NCBI RefSeq assembly: GCF_007829815.1
Contig: NZ_VIWT01000003.1
Span: forward strand, 62,001-126,000
DNA: 64,000 nt
From: Kitasatospora viridis
Lineage (GTDB): Bacteria; Actinomycetota; Actinomycetes; Streptomycetales; Streptomycetaceae
Reading direction: 5' to 3'
Shown in pieces: positions 26,561 to 34,272 of the stretch (positions are counted from its first letter, which is position 1; every line of letters begins with the position of its first letter). The translations under genes and the position numbers were made by a program. The notes below the pieces were generated by a model. That model saw only the letters and a list, made by a program, of their open reading frames with translations. It made no database searches and had not been told where the DNA came from.

Positions 26561-27639
26561 CCGAGCCGCGCACCGCAGTCCCGCAGCCCCGCACCGCCGT
26601 CGTCGACGCGCTGCGCGACGCCTACCAGGCCGAACTCGCCGACGGCACCGACCGGTTCTTCCAGCCGCGCCGCACCGACTGCCCCTGGTGCGGCGCCCAC
26701 CAGTTACGCGCCAGGCTGCGCACCCGCGACCTGTTCCAGTACAAGCCCGGGCACTTCGCACTCGACCGGTGCGACGGCTGCGGCCACGTCTTCCAGAACC
26801 CCGCCCTGACCGAGGACGGCCTGGCCTTCTACTACCGCGACTTCTACGACGGCCTCGGCGAACAACGGCTCGGCGGCGCGTTCGGCACCCGCCGCCGCAC
26901 CTACCTGGGGCGCGCCCGCTCCGTACTCCCGTTCGCCGCCGCACCCGAGCGCTGGCTGGACGTCGGCACCGGGCACGGACACTTCTGCGAGGCCGCGCGC
27001 GAGCTGTTCCCCACGACCGTGTTCGACGGCCTCGACCTCAGCGCAGGCGTCGAACTGGCCGCCCAGCACGGCCGGATCGCCCACGCCCACCGCGGCGCGT
27101 TCCCCGACCTCCCCGGCCTGGAGGGCCAGTACGACGTGGTGAGCATGTTCCACTACCTCGAACACAGCACCGACCCCCGCCGCGAACTCGCCGCCGCCCG
27201 CCAGGTGTTGCGCCCGGACGGCCTGCTGCTGATCGAGGTCCCCGACCCGCAGAGCCGCTACGCCCGCCTGCTCGGCCGCTGGTGGCTGCCCTGGCTCCAA
27301 CCCCAGCACCTCCACCTGGCCCCGGCTGCCAACCTGCGCGCCCGCCTCGCCGAACTCGGCTTCACCGTCCTGCTCGAACAGCACGCCGAGGCCCACGACC
27401 CGATCGACCTGCTCGCCGCCTGCTGGCTCCTCCTCGACGCCCTCGCCCCACGCGAGGACGCCCCATGGCACCCGGGCACCCCACCCGGCCGCCTGCGCCA
27501 GGCCCTGCGCGCCGCGGTGTTCCTCGCCGGAGCGCCGGCGCTGCTGCTCGCCGCCCTGGCCGACCGCCTGCTCGCCCGCGCGGCCGGCCCGGCCGGGCTC
27601 TCCAACGCCTACCGCCTGCTGGCCCGGAAGGACGGGTGA
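26557..27639 (+). CDS. SAM-dependent methyltransferase with N-terminal zinc-finger-like region and a TTA codon
   Basis: This 360-residue class I methyltransferase has motif I WLDVGTGHGHF near residue 131 and motif II GLDLS. Two CxxC pairs (DCPWCG near 41 and RCDGCGHVF near 72) form a zinc-binding N-terminus as in some C- and sugar-methyltransferases. The C-terminal 50 residues are hydrophobic and Arg-rich (VFLAGAPALLLAALADRLL) and may bind membrane. It would methylate the product or its sugar. TTG start with CAGGAG 5 bases upstream, overlapping the glycosyltransferase stop. Codon 50 is TTA (26704-26706), the rare leucine codon read by the bldA tRNA in Streptomyces, so translation may be developmentally controlled. 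It is the last gene of the operon. Confidence 0.87.
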   Translation: MTEPRTAVPQPRTAVVDALRDAYQAELADGTDRFFQPRRTDCPWCGAHQLRARLRTRDLFQYKPGHFALDRCDGCGHVFQNPALTEDGLAFYYRDFYDGLGEQRLGGAFGTRRRTYLGRARSVLPFAAAPERWLDVGTGHGHFCEAARELFPTTVFDGLDLSAGVELAAQHGRIAHAHRGAFPDLPGLEGQYDVVSMFHYLEHSTDPRRELAAARQVLRPDGLLLIEVPDPQSRYARLLGRWWLPWLQPQHLHLAPAANLRARLAELGFTVLLEQHAEAHDPIDLLAACWLLLDALAPREDAPWHPGTPPGRLRQALRAAVFLAGAPALLLAALADRLLARAAGPAGLSNAYRLLARKDG

Positions 27640-27665
27640 GCTGTGCGGATCAACTGGCCCTGCCC

Positions 27666-28673
27666 CTACTGCGGGTGGTCGTAGCCCTTGAGCGAATCAA
27701 CGATGTCATCCCCGTACACCCAGAACGTGCCCGCATTCCCGTACCTGTCCCACGCGACGATCTTCGGGCTGTAGTACCACTTCCAGTCGTTTACCGGCCC
27801 GTTGGGGATGTGCCACCCGTCGCCGCCGATGGTGGCGTGCACCCAGGTGAAGCACAGGTAGCGTTCGGGATCCGCCCTGTCGTACATGGCAACGTCATCG
27901 CACCAGTCGTTCCCGTCCGGGAAATTGACGATCCGTCCCGTACCGCGGTCGTGCGGCTCGCGGTACCAGACATAGCCGCCGTAGAAGTTCCTCCGACCGT
28001 CCTCAGGGGTGATCCTGCAAGCGAAGAGCCCGTCATAGCCAGGCTCGCTGGCGTAGTCCTGCACGCGGAAGGCGACGAAGTAGTTGTCCTCGGCTTTCAA
28101 GGACAGGTAGTAGTTCCACGCATCTGTCGTCACACGACCCGTGTTGCCGCCTTCGCGGGTCGACGCACGCGAGCAGTCCCAGGTGATGTCCCCCCACGTG
28201 TACGTCACCGCCGATCGCGGACTGAACGTGACGCGACTCTGGTACGCCCCGCCTCGGGAGCTGCTGACGGTAGCTCCGGAGTCGGTTTTGACACGAACCC
28301 CAATCGACTTCCGACTCACCCCCGGCCAGCCGTACACGTAGAACGTGACGCACTGAGCCCCGTCGTCTTCGATCGTCGATTCGGCGCGCTCGCCGACCCC
28401 GTCAGGGGTTGCGGTGAACTCGTTCGCGGCGTCCGTGTAGGCCCACCCCGAGTAGCCGTTCCAGTCGAGTTTCGACTCGTCGTCGTAGTCGATGAGCCAC
28501 AGGTTCTCCGCCAGGTGCTGGAGGTCGACCTGGACGGGATTTCCGTCCTCGTCGGTCGGCTCGACGGTGATCGCCACGGCGATCCTGTTCTGTCCGTTCG
28601 CGTAGATGTGGCAGTCCTGGCCGCCGCTCCGGAGTGTCACCGAGAGGTTCGACACGCTCGCCCAGGTGGACAT
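27666..28673 (-). CDS. Orphan beta-rich hypothetical protein, lower GC than neighbours
   Basis: I do not recognise this 335-residue protein. It starts MSTWASVSNLSVTLRSGGQD, is rich in Trp, Tyr, Asp and Gly and poor in long hydrophobic stretches, and looks like an all-beta fold with no signal peptide. The C-terminal half has many aromatic-rich strands. The ATG at 28673 has AAGGAG 7 bases upstream. Its base composition (about 60 percent GC in stretches I counted) is clearly below the surrounding genes, and its codon use is less GC-biased, suggesting later acquisition. It converges on the methyltransferase with 26 bases between stops. A lectin-like, toxin-like or phage-derived structural protein are all possible. 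Confidence 0.7.
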   Translation of the reverse strand: MSTWASVSNLSVTLRSGGQDCHIYANGQNRIAVAITVEPTDEDGNPVQVDLQHLAENLWLIDYDDESKLDWNGYSGWAYTDAANEFTATPDGVGERAESTIEDDGAQCVTFYVYGWPGVSRKSIGVRVKTDSGATVSSSRGGAYQSRVTFSPRSAVTYTWGDITWDCSRASTREGGNTGRVTTDAWNYYLSLKAEDNYFVAFRVQDYASEPGYDGLFACRITPEDGRRNFYGGYVWYREPHDRGTGRIVNFPDGNDWCDDVAMYDRADPERYLCFTWVHATIGGDGWHIPNGPVNDWKWYYSPKIVAWDRYGNAGTFWVYGDDIVDSLKGYDHPQ

Positions 28674-28843
28674 GTCCGGTCTCCTTCGTGGTGTGACACG
28701 GCCCGGTGTCTTCCGTTCCCGGCACCAAGACTGACGCGTCGTCATCCACCACGTCGCGGGAAGGCGCAGAATGGCCGGTTCCTGCGGCCGGATCGGGAGA
28801 GCCGACTGACCGCCTGCGCCGAGCTGCTCGCCCGAACGAGCCG

Positions 28844-30307
28844 TCAAGGTGCCGCGTGGCCGTGCGGTGTCTTCTCCCAGCTGAACGGCGAGAACGCCAG
28901 TTGGTGCACTGCCCGCCAGGCCGCGACCCACCACAGCACCGAGTAGAGCGGCGTGAACACCGCGCGCCACGGGGCCCGCAGCCCGGCCCGTCTGGCGGCC
29001 ACGAAGGTGATGGCCATCCAGAGGCCGGCCGCCGCCAGCTGGGCGGCGGTCGCCGACAGCACCAGCCCGGCGTCGGCGGTCCGCCACGGTCCGCACAGGG
29101 CGGTGACCGTGAGGGCGGCGAGCACCGGCTGGACCAGGGCGGTCACCGGGGCGCTCGCGACGATGCCGAGCAGCACGAGGAGTCCGCCGGGCCCGAACCG
29201 GCGGGCGGTCCGGTGGGGGCGGCGGGTGTGCACCATCGTCGTCATCAGGAAGCCCTTGAACCACCGGGTGCGCTGGCGCACGTACGGGCCCACGGCGTCG
29301 ACCGCCTCCTCCCAGGTGACCGCCTCGATGGTCTCGGTGCGGTAGCCCAGGGCCGCGCAGCGCATGCCGAGGTCGGCGTCCTCGGTGACGTTCCAGGCGT
29401 CCCAACCGCCGAGCGCCCGCAGGGTGGCCGTGCGGAAGTGGTTGCTGGTCCCGCCGAGCGGTATCGGCAGCCCGAGCCGCACCATCCCCGGCAGCGCCAG
29501 GATGAACCGCAGGGCGTACTCCATGGCGAACTGCCCGGTCAGCCAGTTCCGCTCGGCGTTGTGGAACAGCAGCCGCGCCTGCACGCAGGCCAGCCGTCCG
29601 TCACGCGCGGCGAACCGGGCCGCGACCTGGCGCAGTTGGCCGGGATCGGGCCGGTCCTCCGCGTCGAAGATCACCAGCAGTTCGCCACGGGCCAGCATCA
29701 GCCCCAGGTTCACCGAGCGGGGCTTCGTCTGCGGCGGGCCGGACGGGAGTTGGACCACGCGGACGAACCCGGGCGGATTCGCGGCCAGCACCGCCCGGGC
29801 GGTGTCCGGGTCGTGCCGTTCCACCAGCACCAGCACCTCCAGCCGGTCCGCCGGGTAGTCCAGCCCGGCCAGGTGCCGGACCAGGTCGCCGATCACCCCG
29901 GCCTCCCGGTAGGCGGGCACCAGCACGGTGTAGAACGGGAGCTCCTCGGACGCCAGCGGCGGATCGTCCGAGCCGCCGTGCCGGCCCGCACCCGGCAGGC
30001 CGGCCACCATGACCACCGCGTTCAACACGCTGTACGCCGTCACCAGCACGGTCAGCAGCCCGAGGACGACCAGCGGCACGAACACCAGCCCGGCCACGGC
30101 CGCGGCGACGCCGACCGCGACCGCCATGAGCTGCCAACGGGCGAACCCGCTGCTCGCCGCCAACTCCGGATGCCGCCGGGCGAACCCGTGCGCCATCAAC
30201 TCGGCCACCGCCGCGGACTGCTCGACCAGCGTCCGGTCCTGCTCCTCCGCCGTGCCGCGCGCCAGCGCTTCGATCAGGTCCCCGCCGGTGTCCACCAGTT
30301 CCGCCAT
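28844..30307 (-). CDS. Membrane GT2 family glycosyltransferase (cellulose/hyaluronan-synthase-like)
   Basis: This 487-residue integral membrane glycosyltransferase has two N-terminal membrane helices (about 65-110), a GT-A domain and three C-terminal membrane segments. Visible family motifs are VLVPAYREAG, VIFDAEDRPD (DxD region), TEDADLGMR and QRTRWFKGF (the QxxRW motif of processive beta-glycosyltransferases). It likely polymerises or transfers sugar at the membrane for an exopolysaccharide or glycolipid. ATG 30307 is preferred to ATG 30313 because GGGAGGGG sits at proper spacing for it. It has no partner genes of a known cellulose or capsule system next to it. Confidence 0.88.
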   Translation of the reverse strand: MAELVDTGGDLIEALARGTAEEQDRTLVEQSAAVAELMAHGFARRHPELAASSGFARWQLMAVAVGVAAAVAGLVFVPLVVLGLLTVLVTAYSVLNAVVMVAGLPGAGRHGGSDDPPLASEELPFYTVLVPAYREAGVIGDLVRHLAGLDYPADRLEVLVLVERHDPDTARAVLAANPPGFVRVVQLPSGPPQTKPRSVNLGLMLARGELLVIFDAEDRPDPGQLRQVAARFAARDGRLACVQARLLFHNAERNWLTGQFAMEYALRFILALPGMVRLGLPIPLGGTSNHFRTATLRALGGWDAWNVTEDADLGMRCAALGYRTETIEAVTWEEAVDAVGPYVRQRTRWFKGFLMTTMVHTRRPHRTARRFGPGGLLVLLGIVASAPVTALVQPVLAALTVTALCGPWRTADAGLVLSATAAQLAAAGLWMAITFVAARRAGLRAPWRAVFTPLYSVLWWVAAWRAVHQLAFSPFSWEKTPHGHAAP

Positions 30308-30946
30308 GTACATCCCCTCCCAGGAGCAACGACTATCAGATCCATGATCAAGAGTGGTACTCCGCGGGCCACGGGGCGGCCGGGGAGATGGTGATGGGGT
30401 GTCAGCGGATGGCCAGGATGTGCGGGTGACGGCCGCAGGGATCGCGCGCAGGCGGCGATCAGTGCGGGGGTGTGGGGTGCGGCGGAGGTGGACCGGAGTC
30501 GGCACGGAGGTGAGGTGGAGGTGGGCCACGGTGCTCGGCGCCAGCTCGCCCCCGCAGACACTCGCTCTCCCCAGCTCAACAACCAGATGGCGGCGGCACG
30601 GAGGCGGCGGACCTCCGTCCGAACTCCGTTTCGCCTCCGCGCGTGTTCCGCGCACCTGCGCACCTGCGCACCTGCACACCGCACCCGGACACCTTGCCGC
30701 CCCGATCCGGTGCGCACCCACTCGCGCACCTGCGCACCGCACCCGAGCACCAGGGGTGCGCACCCCGGCCCTCCGGTGGATCCGGAGGTGGCCTGCGCCC
30801 ACATCGTCCAGGGCCACCGCGACGGACCCACCCGGCACGGGACCACCGGAGCCAGAGTTCGCCCGCAAGGCCTGGGCCGTGCTCGACGCGAAGCCCGGCG
30901 CGGAGGCTCCGGACACGTCGCGTCCTGTGGTGTGTACCGTCGCTCC
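30308..30946. other. Divergent intergenic region with degenerate GCGCACCT repeats
   Basis: About 640 bases lie between the GT2 gene and a small plus-strand gene. Near 30650-30750 there are several imperfect copies of GCGCACCT and two of ACCGCACCCG. They are irregular in spacing and non-palindromic. Open frames run through the region on both strands but have Arg/Ala/Pro-rich shadow compositions and I do not accept them as genes. A promoter for the rightward gene is at its right edge. Confidence 0.5.
30911..30940 (+). promoter_or_regulatory. Probable leaderless promoter of the small hypothetical gene
   Basis: GGACAC at 30911-30916 and TACCGT at 30935-30940 are 18 bases apart. The -10 element ends exactly 6 bases before the ATG at 30947, and no ribosome-binding site is present, so the transcript would begin at or next to the start codon. 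Confidence 0.5.
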
Positions 30947-31213
30947 ATGAGCGCGAGTCAGCAGCCAAGGTTGGACGAGATCGAAGAGCGGTTCGCCGCT
31001 GTGCTGGCCGGGCGACTGAGCCGGGACGAGGCCGACCGGTGGGCGGGAGAGTGGATCACCGCCGAGGGTCTCGCCTGGGACGACGTGTCCTGGTGGGCAC
31101 TGGGGCTGCTGCACGGCATCGATCTGCCAGCCGGACCGGAGGACGGCTTCCTCCACGACGATGCCCAGGTGAGATCATGGCTGGCCGAGCTGCAAGTTCG
31201 CCGGGCCGCGTGA
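30947..31213 (+). CDS. Small hypothetical protein (88 residues)
   Basis: This 88-residue acidic protein (MSASQQPRLDEIEERF..., RDEADRWAGEWI..., LLHGIDL) is rich in Trp and Leu and predicted helical and cytoplasmic. It lacks recognisable catalytic motifs. The pattern resembles small conserved actinomycete proteins of unknown function that often sit near toxins or immunity genes, but I cannot assign it. It appears to be transcribed as a leaderless message. Confidence 0.65.
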   Translation: MSASQQPRLDEIEERFAAVLAGRLSRDEADRWAGEWITAEGLAWDDVSWWALGLLHGIDLPAGPEDGFLHDDAQVRSWLAELQVRRAA

Positions 31214-31449
31214 CCGCGCGGCGCTGCGGCAACCACCGCGCTCACGATCGGAACGACGAGAAACACTCACCAGCCCACGGCCGAGGCCCACTGGCTCTCC
31301 ATCACTTTCCGTGAATCGACGGTCAGCTGTGCCTCAGCACCTGGCGAGCTGAGCGTTCAGCGTCGGAGCTGGCATGATCACCGAGTGACAGATGTTCGCT
31401 TGCCCGCATTCCGGGGACCGGTGCGGTTTCGCTGCTGGGGTGGTTGCTG

Positions 31450-32073
31450 ATGGCTTGGTGGTTCCGTCGGCGGTCGGAGCCGGACGACGAGGTGGTGTCG
31501 GTCCGACTGCCGGCCAGCCACGAGGTCGAGCTCCCGCGCGACGAAGAACTGGCCGAACTGACGGCCGGGGCGGAGCAGGGCGACGACGTGGCGATGGGCA
31601 ACCTGGCGGCGGTCCTGCACCGGAAGGGCGACCAGGCCGGCGCGCTGCACTGGTGGGGCCGGGCCTGGGAAGCCGGGAACGTGGTGGCCGGCTTCAACCT
31701 GGGGATGCAGCACGCGGTCGCCGGTGACGCGAACCGCGCGCAGGTGGTCTGGGAGAAGGTCGCCGCGCTCGGCGATCCGGACGCCATGCTGGGCCTGGTC
31801 AAGCAGGCGCTCGACCGCGGCGATGCGGCCGGTGTCGAACGCTGGGTGCCGGTGATCCTCGCGCAGGACGAGGCGTTCCCGATCACCGCCTTGGGCGTGG
31901 CCTTCCGGGAGCACGGCGACTTGGCACGGGCCGTGCAGGCGTTCCTGCGCGCCGAGGAACTGGGCGACGGGTACGCGATGGAGTACCGAGCCCGGATCCT
32001 GGCTGCCCGGGGGCAGCACGAGGAGGCTGAGGCGCTGCGCGCACGGGCGGCGACGGCTGAGCGGATGCTCTGA
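31450..32073 (+). CDS. Sel1/TPR-repeat protein
   Basis: This 207-residue protein begins with a Trp/Arg-rich stretch (MAWWFRRRSE). It then contains about four helical repeats of the Sel1/TPR type, for example GDDVAMGNLAAVLHRKGD, GNVVAGFNLGMQHAVAGD and GDPDAMLGLVKQALDRGD. Such repeats mediate protein-protein contacts. ATG 31450 is one option and TTG 31444 another; GGGGTGG upstream would serve either. There is no operon partner. Function unknown beyond scaffold-like. Confidence 0.78.
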   Translation: MAWWFRRRSEPDDEVVSVRLPASHEVELPRDEELAELTAGAEQGDDVAMGNLAAVLHRKGDQAGALHWWGRAWEAGNVVAGFNLGMQHAVAGDANRAQVVWEKVAALGDPDAMLGLVKQALDRGDAAGVERWVPVILAQDEAFPITALGVAFREHGDLARAVQAFLRAEELGDGYAMEYRARILAARGQHEEAEALRARAATAERML

Positions 32074-32514
32074 GACGTGGCAGCGCGGCGAGCCGGCCCG
32101 CGGACGCTGACGGGTGTGTGCTGCAGGCGGCCGGGGTCGGCGGGGTGGACCGTGGGCTGAGTGACGGTCAGCCAGCCTGCGGCATCGGCGCCGGGAGCCG
32201 TACCGGCAGCGGGTCGGCTGCGGAGACCACGAAGACCGGAGAAGTACCTCTTCCGGTATTCAGCCTGGGCACCATCATCACCTCCGTCACACCCCTGACC
32301 TGCACGAACACGCCGGCCGGGGGTGTCCCGTGATTAGCGGGACACCCTGCTGGACGGGGCGGCGGACACCCGTAGCGGGACACCCTGACGGCCACTCGGC
32401 TCCCGGCGCCGTCGGCTCGGAGGTGGGGCGGAGGAGTTCGTGCGGTGCCCGGGCGGCCACCGCCTGTGGCTAAAACAGTGGTCGTCCCCCAGCCTTCCCT
32501 GACACGATTTCGGT
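32074..32514. other. Intergenic region with repeated GGGTGTCCCG elements
   Basis: About 440 bases hold no supportable gene. The middle contains the repeat set described at 32321-32387. Near the right edge, CACGAT at 32503-32508 lies 6 bases before the GTG start of the next gene and may be the -10 of a leaderless promoter. Nothing else is recognised. Confidence 0.5.
32321..32387. repeat. Inverted and direct copies of GGGTGTCCCG
   Basis: GGGTGTCCCG at 32321-32330 pairs with its reverse complement at 32338-32347 across a 7-base loop. The 15-base word TAGCGGGACACCCTG occurs at 32335-32349 and again at 32373-32387, 38 bases apart, and a partial GGACACCCG lies between. This may be a terminator for the Sel1 gene combined with regulator binding sites for the kinase gene. 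Confidence 0.65.
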
Positions 32515-33069
32515 GTGACCACCTTGTTCCTGATGGTCGGCCTGCCGGGGGCCGGCAAGACGACGCGCGCCCGGCAACTCGCCGAGGAGCACGGCGCGCT
32601 GCGGCTCACGCCCGACGACTGGATGCTTCCGCTGTTCGGTGTGCCGGAGGCGGAGGGGAAGCGCGACGTGCTGGAAGGGCGGATGCTCTGGCTCGCCCTG
32701 GAGGCGGTGCGGCTCGGCACCAACGTCGTGGTGGACTACGGCTGCTGGTCCCGGCACGAGCGCTCCGCGATCCGCTGGCTGGCGGAGGCGGAGGACGCGC
32801 ACTTCCGCATGGTCTACCTGCCGGTCAACGACGCGACCCAGCGCACCCGGATCGCCCACCGATGGGCGACCACCCCGGAGGAAACGTTCCCGATGACCGA
32901 GGCCGACATCATGCTCGGGCGCGCGCACTTCGAGGAGCCCGACGCGACGGAACTCGAAGGGCGCGAGCTCGACGGCCCGCCCCCGGGGTGGCCGACCTGG
33001 CGGGAGTGGGCGGCGGAGCGGTGGCCGTCGTTCGCCTGCCCTGCGCCGGCTCCGCCGGCATCGACCTGA
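32515..33069 (+). CDS. P-loop kinase-like ATPase (AAA_33 / zeta-toxin-like fold)
   Basis: This 184-residue protein starts MTTLFLMVGLPGAGKTTRARQL with a Walker A GLPGAGKTT. A lid-type region follows with LTPDDWMLPLFG, NVVVDYGCWSRHERS and RTRIAHRW. This is the small-molecule kinase fold shared by chloramphenicol phosphotransferase-like, polynucleotide-kinase-like and zeta-toxin-like proteins. It probably phosphorylates a small substrate, unknown. The GTG at 32515 is close to a possible -10 element and has no clear ribosome-binding site. It converges on the acyl-CoA dehydrogenase gene. No antitoxin partner is next to it, so a toxin role is not supported. Confidence 0.85.
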   Translation: MTTLFLMVGLPGAGKTTRARQLAEEHGALRLTPDDWMLPLFGVPEAEGKRDVLEGRMLWLALEAVRLGTNVVVDYGCWSRHERSAIRWLAEAEDAHFRMVYLPVNDATQRTRIAHRWATTPEETFPMTEADIMLGRAHFEEPDATELEGRELDGPPPGWPTWREWAAERWPSFACPAPAPPAST

Positions 33070-33108
33070 ACGGCACCTGCTCGGCAGGGGTGACGGGCAC
33101 TCCCCTCG

Positions 33109-34272
33109 TCAGGTCCTGCGCTCGGGCGGGAGGACGTGGCGGGTGTAGAGGAGCTCCTGCAGAACGTCCTCGCCGCCTTCGACGATGGACACGTAGCGCA
33201 TGTCATCGGCCAGGTCGCCCATCGGGGAGTCCTGGGTGTAGCCCAGTCCGCCGAACATCTCGGTGCCGGTGGTCGCGATCTCCCAGCCGGCCCGGCCGCA
33301 GAACAGCTTCGCGGCGAGGGCCGACTTCAGACTGCCGGTGCGCAGCAGCGCGGTCGCACCGTCCGGGAGTCGGGCCAGTGCGTCGAACTCCTCGGCCGCG
33401 CTCAGGCACTGGTTGCGCATCACCATGATGGTGGTCTCGATCCGGGCGAGCTTGGCGGCGAAGACGGGGTGCGCCTCCAGCAGGGTGCCATGGACGCGCT
33501 TGTGAGCGGCGTAGTCCAGGCAGAGGTCGCGGATCCGGCGTGCCACCCCCACCGCCGAGGCGGCCATCAGGATGCGGCTGGTGTTCAACCCGACTTCGAG
33601 GATCCGCAGCCCGTGGCCGGACAGCACGTTCTCGCGGGGCACCCGGCAGTCGCGCAGGCTCACCTGGTAGGTGGCCGAGGCGGGGAGCCCGCGCAGCTGC
33701 CAGCGTTTGACGATGTGGATCCCGGGTGTGTCGCGGGGCACGACCACCGCGAGGTGCTCCTCGTCGGCGTCCGTGGCCGTGACGACCAGGAAGTCGGCGA
33801 AGTCCGCGTTGGTGGAGAAGAACTTCTCGCCGGTGAGGGACAGTTCGGCGCCGCTCGGACTGGCGACGGTGGCCGTGCGCAGGAGCTCGCTGCCCGCCGC
33901 CTCCTCGCTGGCGAGGGTCGCGCAGTAGCCGCCGCGCAGCGCGAGCGGTTCGAGGAGGGTGCGGCGCAGGGCGGTCGAGCCGAACAGGTCGACCATGGTG
34001 GTGCCCAGGATCGAGATGAACAGCGTGAAGGCGGTGCCCGCGTCGGCGTAGGCCAGCTCCGAGACGAGGTCGACGCCGTCCCGGAGCGCAACGCCCCGGC
34101 CGCCGCAGTCCGCCGGGAGCCACCAGTTCGCCAACCCCTCCTGGTGGAAGCTCTGTTGGAGCGGGGTGGGCACCGGCACCGGGCCTCGGGCGGATGCCTC
34201 TCCGTCCCGCTGGAGCCACCGTCGGTCGGCGGTGAACGAGCGGACCCGTTCGAGCAGTTCGGTGGTCGTCAT
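33109..34272 (-). CDS. Acyl-CoA dehydrogenase-like flavoprotein
   Basis: This 387-residue protein has the acyl-CoA dehydrogenase fold. SEEAAGSELLRTATV and LTGEKFFSTNADFADFLVV form the central beta domain, and the C-terminal FAD/dimer region has TEMFGGLGYTQDSP and IVEGGEDV, where the Glu corresponds to the family's catalytic base position. It would oxidise an acyl thioester to the alpha,beta-enoyl form, or act as an oxidase or N-oxygenase relative. It is the last gene of a three-gene minus-strand unit after the PKS and thioester reductase, with ATGA overlap, so its substrate is likely the PKS product or its precursor. ATG 34272 has AAGGA upstream. Confidence 0.9.
   Translation of the reverse strand: MTTTELLERVRSFTADRRWLQRDGEASARGPVPVPTPLQQSFHQEGLANWWLPADCGGRGVALRDGVDLVSELAYADAGTAFTLFISILGTTMVDLFGSTALRRTLLEPLALRGGYCATLASEEAAGSELLRTATVASPSGAELSLTGEKFFSTNADFADFLVVTATDADEEHLAVVVPRDTPGIHIVKRWQLRGLPASATYQVSLRDCRVPRENVLSGHGLRILEVGLNTSRILMAASAVGVARRIRDLCLDYAAHKRVHGTLLEAHPVFAAKLARIETTIMVMRNQCLSAAEEFDALARLPDGATALLRTGSLKSALAAKLFCGRAGWEIATTGTEMFGGLGYTQDSPMGDLADDMRYVSIVEGGEDVLQELLYTRHVLPPERRT

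Noticed and set aside
30650..30750. Possible CRISPR-like array
   Set aside because: Repeats are 8-10 bases, imperfect, unevenly spaced and without unique spacers; no cas gene is near.
28844..31156. Long minus-strand frame extending the GT2 glycosyltransferase by nearly 300 codons upstream
   Set aside because: The extension is Arg/Ala/Pro-rich and lacks folds; a ribosome-binding site and good start lie at 30307, where the membrane and GT-A domains begin.
32515..33069. Zeta-type toxin of a toxin-antitoxin pair
   Set aside because: The fold is shared by many small-molecule kinases and no antitoxin gene is adjacent.
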